A DNA stretch of 64,000 nt, from NCBI RefSeq assembly GCF_013170805.1, contig NZ_CP051293.1, positions 62,001 through 126,000 on the forward strand, given 5' to 3'. Positions within the stretch are counted from its first letter, which is position 1. Each line of letters starts with the position of its first letter. Under the pieces are notes generated by a model that had not been told where the DNA came from, ran no database searches, and saw nothing but the letters and a program-made list of their open reading frames with translations. Source of the stretch: Mesorhizobium sp. NZP2077. GTDB taxonomy: Bacteria > Pseudomonadota > Alphaproteobacteria > Rhizobiales > Rhizobiaceae. Positions 61,670 to 64,000 of this stretch are shown in pieces. Position numbers and translations under genes: made by a program.

Positions 61670-62676
61670 CACGCCGCCCTTATGCGTGGGTTGATAACGG
61701 CATAGAGTACATCGACGATCAGGTTCACCGCCATGACGATAAGGGCGATCAAGAGCAGGCCAGACTGCACGACAACATAGTCGCGCTTGGATATGGATTC
61801 GACCATCCACCTGCCGATGCCCGGCCAGGAGAAGATCGTTTCGGTAAGGATGGCGCCGGCGAGCAGCGTGCTAACCTGCAGGCCGATGGTGGTGACCACC
61901 GGGATGAGCGCATTGCGCAGAGCATGCACGCCGATGACTCGAGCCGACGAAAGCCCTTTGGCTCGGGCAGTCCGCACGTAGTCCTCGCCCAGCACTTCGA
62001 GCATGGCGGAGCGCGTCTGGCGCGCTATCACAGCCAGCGGAATGGTGCCGAGCACAATTGTCGGCAGCACCAGATGGCGCAATACCGAGCGAAATGCATC
62101 CCATTTGCCGTAGAGCAATGTGTCGATGGTCATGAAGCCGGTTATCGGCTTGAAGAAGTACTGCAGGTCGATGCGGCCGTTAACCGGCGTCCAGCCGAGA
62201 TAGCCGGAGAAAAAGATGATCAGCAGCAGGCCCCACCAGAAGATCGGCATGGAGTAGCCGACGAGCGCCGTGCCCATCAGCGACTGGTCGAACCACGAGC
62301 CGCGCTTGATCGCCGCAAAGATGCCGGCCGGAATGCCGAGCACCATGGCGAAAATCATGGCGAAGAATGACAGTTCCAGCGTCGCCGGGAAGAGCGTCTT
62401 GAACTCTTCGATCACCGGGCGTTTGGACGAAATCGAGACGCCGAAATCGCCGGTCACGACCTCACCGACATAGCGAGCATATTGCTGCCAGATCGGCAGG
62501 TTGTAGCCGAACTGCTCCTTGAGCTCTTCGTAGCGCGCCGGCGCCACGCCGTGTTCGCCGGCCATGGCAAGGATAGGATCGCCGGGCAGCAGCCTGACGA
62601 AGGCGAAGGCGCAGATCGTGATGCCGACAAGCGTCGGGATCAAAAGTGCAATTCGGTGGAGGATATATTTGAGCAT
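61669..62676 (-). CDS. DppB-like ABC transporter permease
   Basis: A 335 aa membrane subunit with MLKYILHRIALLIPTLVGIT at the start, the typical RLLPGDPILAMAGEHGVAPARYEELKEQFGY segment and the EAA loop [24 protein letters not shown]. It begins just after the homopolymer hairpin that separates it from the binding-protein gene. Confidence 0.94.
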   Translation of the reverse strand: MLKYILHRIALLIPTLVGITICAFAFVRLLPGDPILAMAGEHGVAPARYEELKEQFGYNLPIWQQYARYVGEVVTGDFGVSISSKRPVIEEFKTLFPATLELSFFAMIFAMVLGIPAGIFAAIKRGSWFDQSLMGTALVGYSMPIFWWGLLLIIFFSGYLGWTPVNGRIDLQYFFKPITGFMTIDTLLYGKWDAFRSVLRHLVLPTIVLGTIPLAVIARQTRSAMLEVLGEDYVRTARAKGLSSARVIGVHALRNALIPVVTTIGLQVSTLLAGAILTETIFSWPGIGRWMVESISKRDYVVVQSGLLLIALIVMAVNLIVDVLYAVINPRIRAA

Positions 62677-62682
62677 GATGTA

Positions 62683-62724
62683 GGGGGGGGGGGGGGCTTC
62701 ATTGCCCCCCCCCCCCCCCCCCCC
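62683..62724. repeat. G14 / C20 homopolymer hairpin between dppA- and dppB-like genes
   Basis: Fourteen G (62683-62696) are followed by CTTCATTG and twenty C (62705-62724). The tracts can pair into a stem of at least 14 G-C pairs. The tract lies in the dppA-dppB intergenic gap, 6 bp from the dppB start and 11 bp from the dppA stop. The exact lengths may be uncertain in sequencing. Confidence 0.9.
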
Positions 62725-62735
62725 GCTCTATAGTC

Positions 62736-64000
62736 TTATTCAGCCTTGTCAACGCCGTCGAAGCGGTGAATGCCGAGCGGGTCCATCATGAAACCGCTGA
62801 CATTCTTGCGCACGACTGCGTAGACTTGGCTATGCGCCAGCAGGAAGGCCGGAGCCTGCTTCTGGAAGACGACCTGCGCCTCTCCGTAGAGCTTGGAGCG
62901 CTCGGCCTGGTCGCTGGTCTTCTTGGCCTTCTGGATCAGGTCTTCGAAGTCCTTGTCGCACCAGCTGGAGTAGTTCGAGACGCCGATGGCGGAGCAGGCG
63001 AACAGAGTGGCGAAGAAGTTGTCCGGATCGCCATTGTCGCCGGTCCAGCCAATCTGGAACGCGCCGGGACGATCCTTCTTCTTGCCCTCCGAGCGATACT
63101 TGGTCCACTCGTAGTTGACGATCTCGGCCTTGACGCCAACCTTGGCCCAGTCGGCCTGGATCAGTTCGGCGGCGCGCTGGAAGTTCGGGTTGTAAGGACG
63201 AACGCGATCGGAAGCCCAGAGCTGGATTTCCGTCAGCCCGGCAGCGGCCAGCACCTTCTTGGCTGCATCCGGATCATAGGCATCGGACTTCACATCCTTG
63301 TTCCACGACCACATGGTCGGCGGGATCAGGTTTTCGGCAGGCGTGGCGCCAGCATCCTGGAACAGCGACTTGATCAGCGCTTCCCGATCGATCGCCTGGT
63401 TGAGCGCATGGCGCACTTCAGGCTTGTCGAGCGGCGGGATGGTGGTGTTGTAGCTCATGTAGCCGATGTTCAGGCCGGCCTGATCCATCAGGGTCACGTC
63501 CTTGTTGGCCTTGATCGTGCCGATGTCGGCCGGATTCGGATATGGCGCGATGTCGCATTCGCCGGCAAGCACCTTCTGGATGCGGGCGGTCGCGTCGGGC
63601 GTGATGGCGAAGACGAGATCGTCGATCTTCTCCTTGCCCTTGAAGTAGTCGGGGTTGGCCGCATAGCGGATGACCGAATCCAGCTGGTAGTCGACGAACT
63701 GGAACGGACCAGTGCCGATCGGCTTGGTCGAGAAATCGGCCATCTTGCCGTCTTTCGCCAGCTGGTCGGCATATTCCTTCGACACGATCGAGGCGAAGTC
63801 CATGCCGAGATTGGCCAGCATCGGAGCGTTCGGCTCGGTCAGCGTCAACTTGACGGTCAGGTCGTCGACCTTTTCCCACTTGGCGACGTATTTCGGCATG
63901 TCCATGCCGGTGTAGTAGTCCCAGGTCAGGTTGGGCAGATACTTGTCGCCGTTCCAGGGATTCGCCTTGTTGAACTGGCGGTCGAAGGAGAAGACGACGT
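62736..64000 (-). CDS. DppA-like peptide ABC transporter substrate-binding protein (truncated by window edge)
   Basis: The periplasmic binding protein of the leftward operon. The frame is open through the last base of the window, so only the C-terminal 421 codons are seen and the signal peptide lies outside. Family features: FSFDRQFNKANPWNGDKYLPNLTW near the visible start, PIGTGPFQFVDYQLDSVIRY, NPDYFKGKEKIDDLVF, and the C-terminal RSKLYGEAQVVFQKQAPAFLLAHSQVYAVVRKNV. This matches dipeptide/haem-binding DppA proteins. The internal ATG at 63905 is not the start. Confidence 0.93.
   Translation of the reverse strand, partial: VVFSFDRQFNKANPWNGDKYLPNLTWDYYTGMDMPKYVAKWEKVDDLTVKLTLTEPNAPMLANLGMDFASIVSKEYADQLAKDGKMADFSTKPIGTGPFQFVDYQLDSVIRYAANPDYFKGKEKIDDLVFAITPDATARIQKVLAGECDIAPYPNPADIGTIKANKDVTLMDQAGLNIGYMSYNTTIPPLDKPEVRHALNQAIDREALIKSLFQDAGATPAENLIPPTMWSWNKDVKSDAYDPDAAKKVLAAAGLTEIQLWASDRVRPYNPNFQRAAELIQADWAKVGVKAEIVNYEWTKYRSEGKKKDRPGAFQIGWTGDNGDPDNFFATLFACSAIGVSNYSSWCDKDFEDLIQKAKKTSDQAERSKLYGEAQVVFQKQAPAFLLAHSQVYAVVRKNVSGFMMDPLGIHRFDGVDKAE

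Overview
The window looks like a chromosomal segment of a Rhizobiales alphaproteobacterium, most likely Mesorhizobium or a close relative. The evidence is high GC; the ffs-dnaX arrangement; a rhizobial pheA-kdsB-membrane cytochrome c block; a DUF768-like protein; an EcfG-type stress promoter; secreted GCG_CRPN-like mini-proteins; and palindromic intergenic repeats of a kind I associate with this group. No prophage, insertion sequence, integrase or CRISPR array is visible. All calls come from reading the sequence; no database search was run.

Layout. 0-5.6 kb is housekeeping: partial dnaX, SRP RNA, a HIT protein, nudC, a Dabb protein, pheA, kdsB and a membrane-anchored cytochrome c. 5.8-13.4 kb is a yej-type peptide ABC operon with two successive substrate-binding proteins. 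13.5-20.4 kb is mixed: a GhrA-like reductase, a P-loop protein, a lipoprotein, a TPR-methyltransferase, a DNA exonuclease / ATP-dependent DNA ligase pair and a membrane protein. A tRNA-Thr(CGU) lies at 20.7 kb. 20.9-28.8 kb holds envelope and stress genes: DUF768, an EcfG-promoted BrkB operon, an EF-hand / ECF sigma / anti-sigma-like / CnrX-like cassette, and a DUF1800-DUF1501 pair flanked by two GCG_CRPN-like mini-proteins. At 29.0-32.4 kb is a three-domain acyl-ACP--phospholipid acyltransferase with three tandem operator-like palindromes upstream.

32.7-55.1 kb is the most interesting part. A leftward operon (cyclase, FAD oxidoreductase, MarR, iorA, iorB) diverges from a rightward set (second FAD oxidoreductase, dipeptide-type ABC transporter, secreted VOC protein). 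This is followed by an anthraniloyl-CoA monooxygenase/reductase operon (monooxygenase, SDR, MarR, enoyl-CoA hydratase, acyl-CoA dehydrogenase, RidA), a RutA-like flavin monooxygenase and an HpcH/HpaI aldolase. I propose that these form one aromatic or indolic catabolic regulon. The cyclase would act as an isatin hydrolase giving isatinate. The IorAB-like enzyme would convert isatinate oxidatively to anthraniloyl-CoA, and the monooxygenase branch would dearomatise it, which would explain why no aryl-CoA ligase is present. Four copies of a palindrome close to TTTMAAGCWTKAAA precede the transcription units of this region and are a candidate common operator for the embedded MarR proteins.

55.5-59.0 kb carries an amino-acid-type binding protein and permease without an ATPase, a cysteine-desulfurase-like PLP enzyme and a GNAT acetyltransferase. 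The last of the four palindromes lies upstream of this unit. 59.1-64.0 kb is a leftward dpp-type ABC operon whose binding-protein gene runs off the right edge, with a striking G14/C20 homopolymer hairpin between dppA and dppB.
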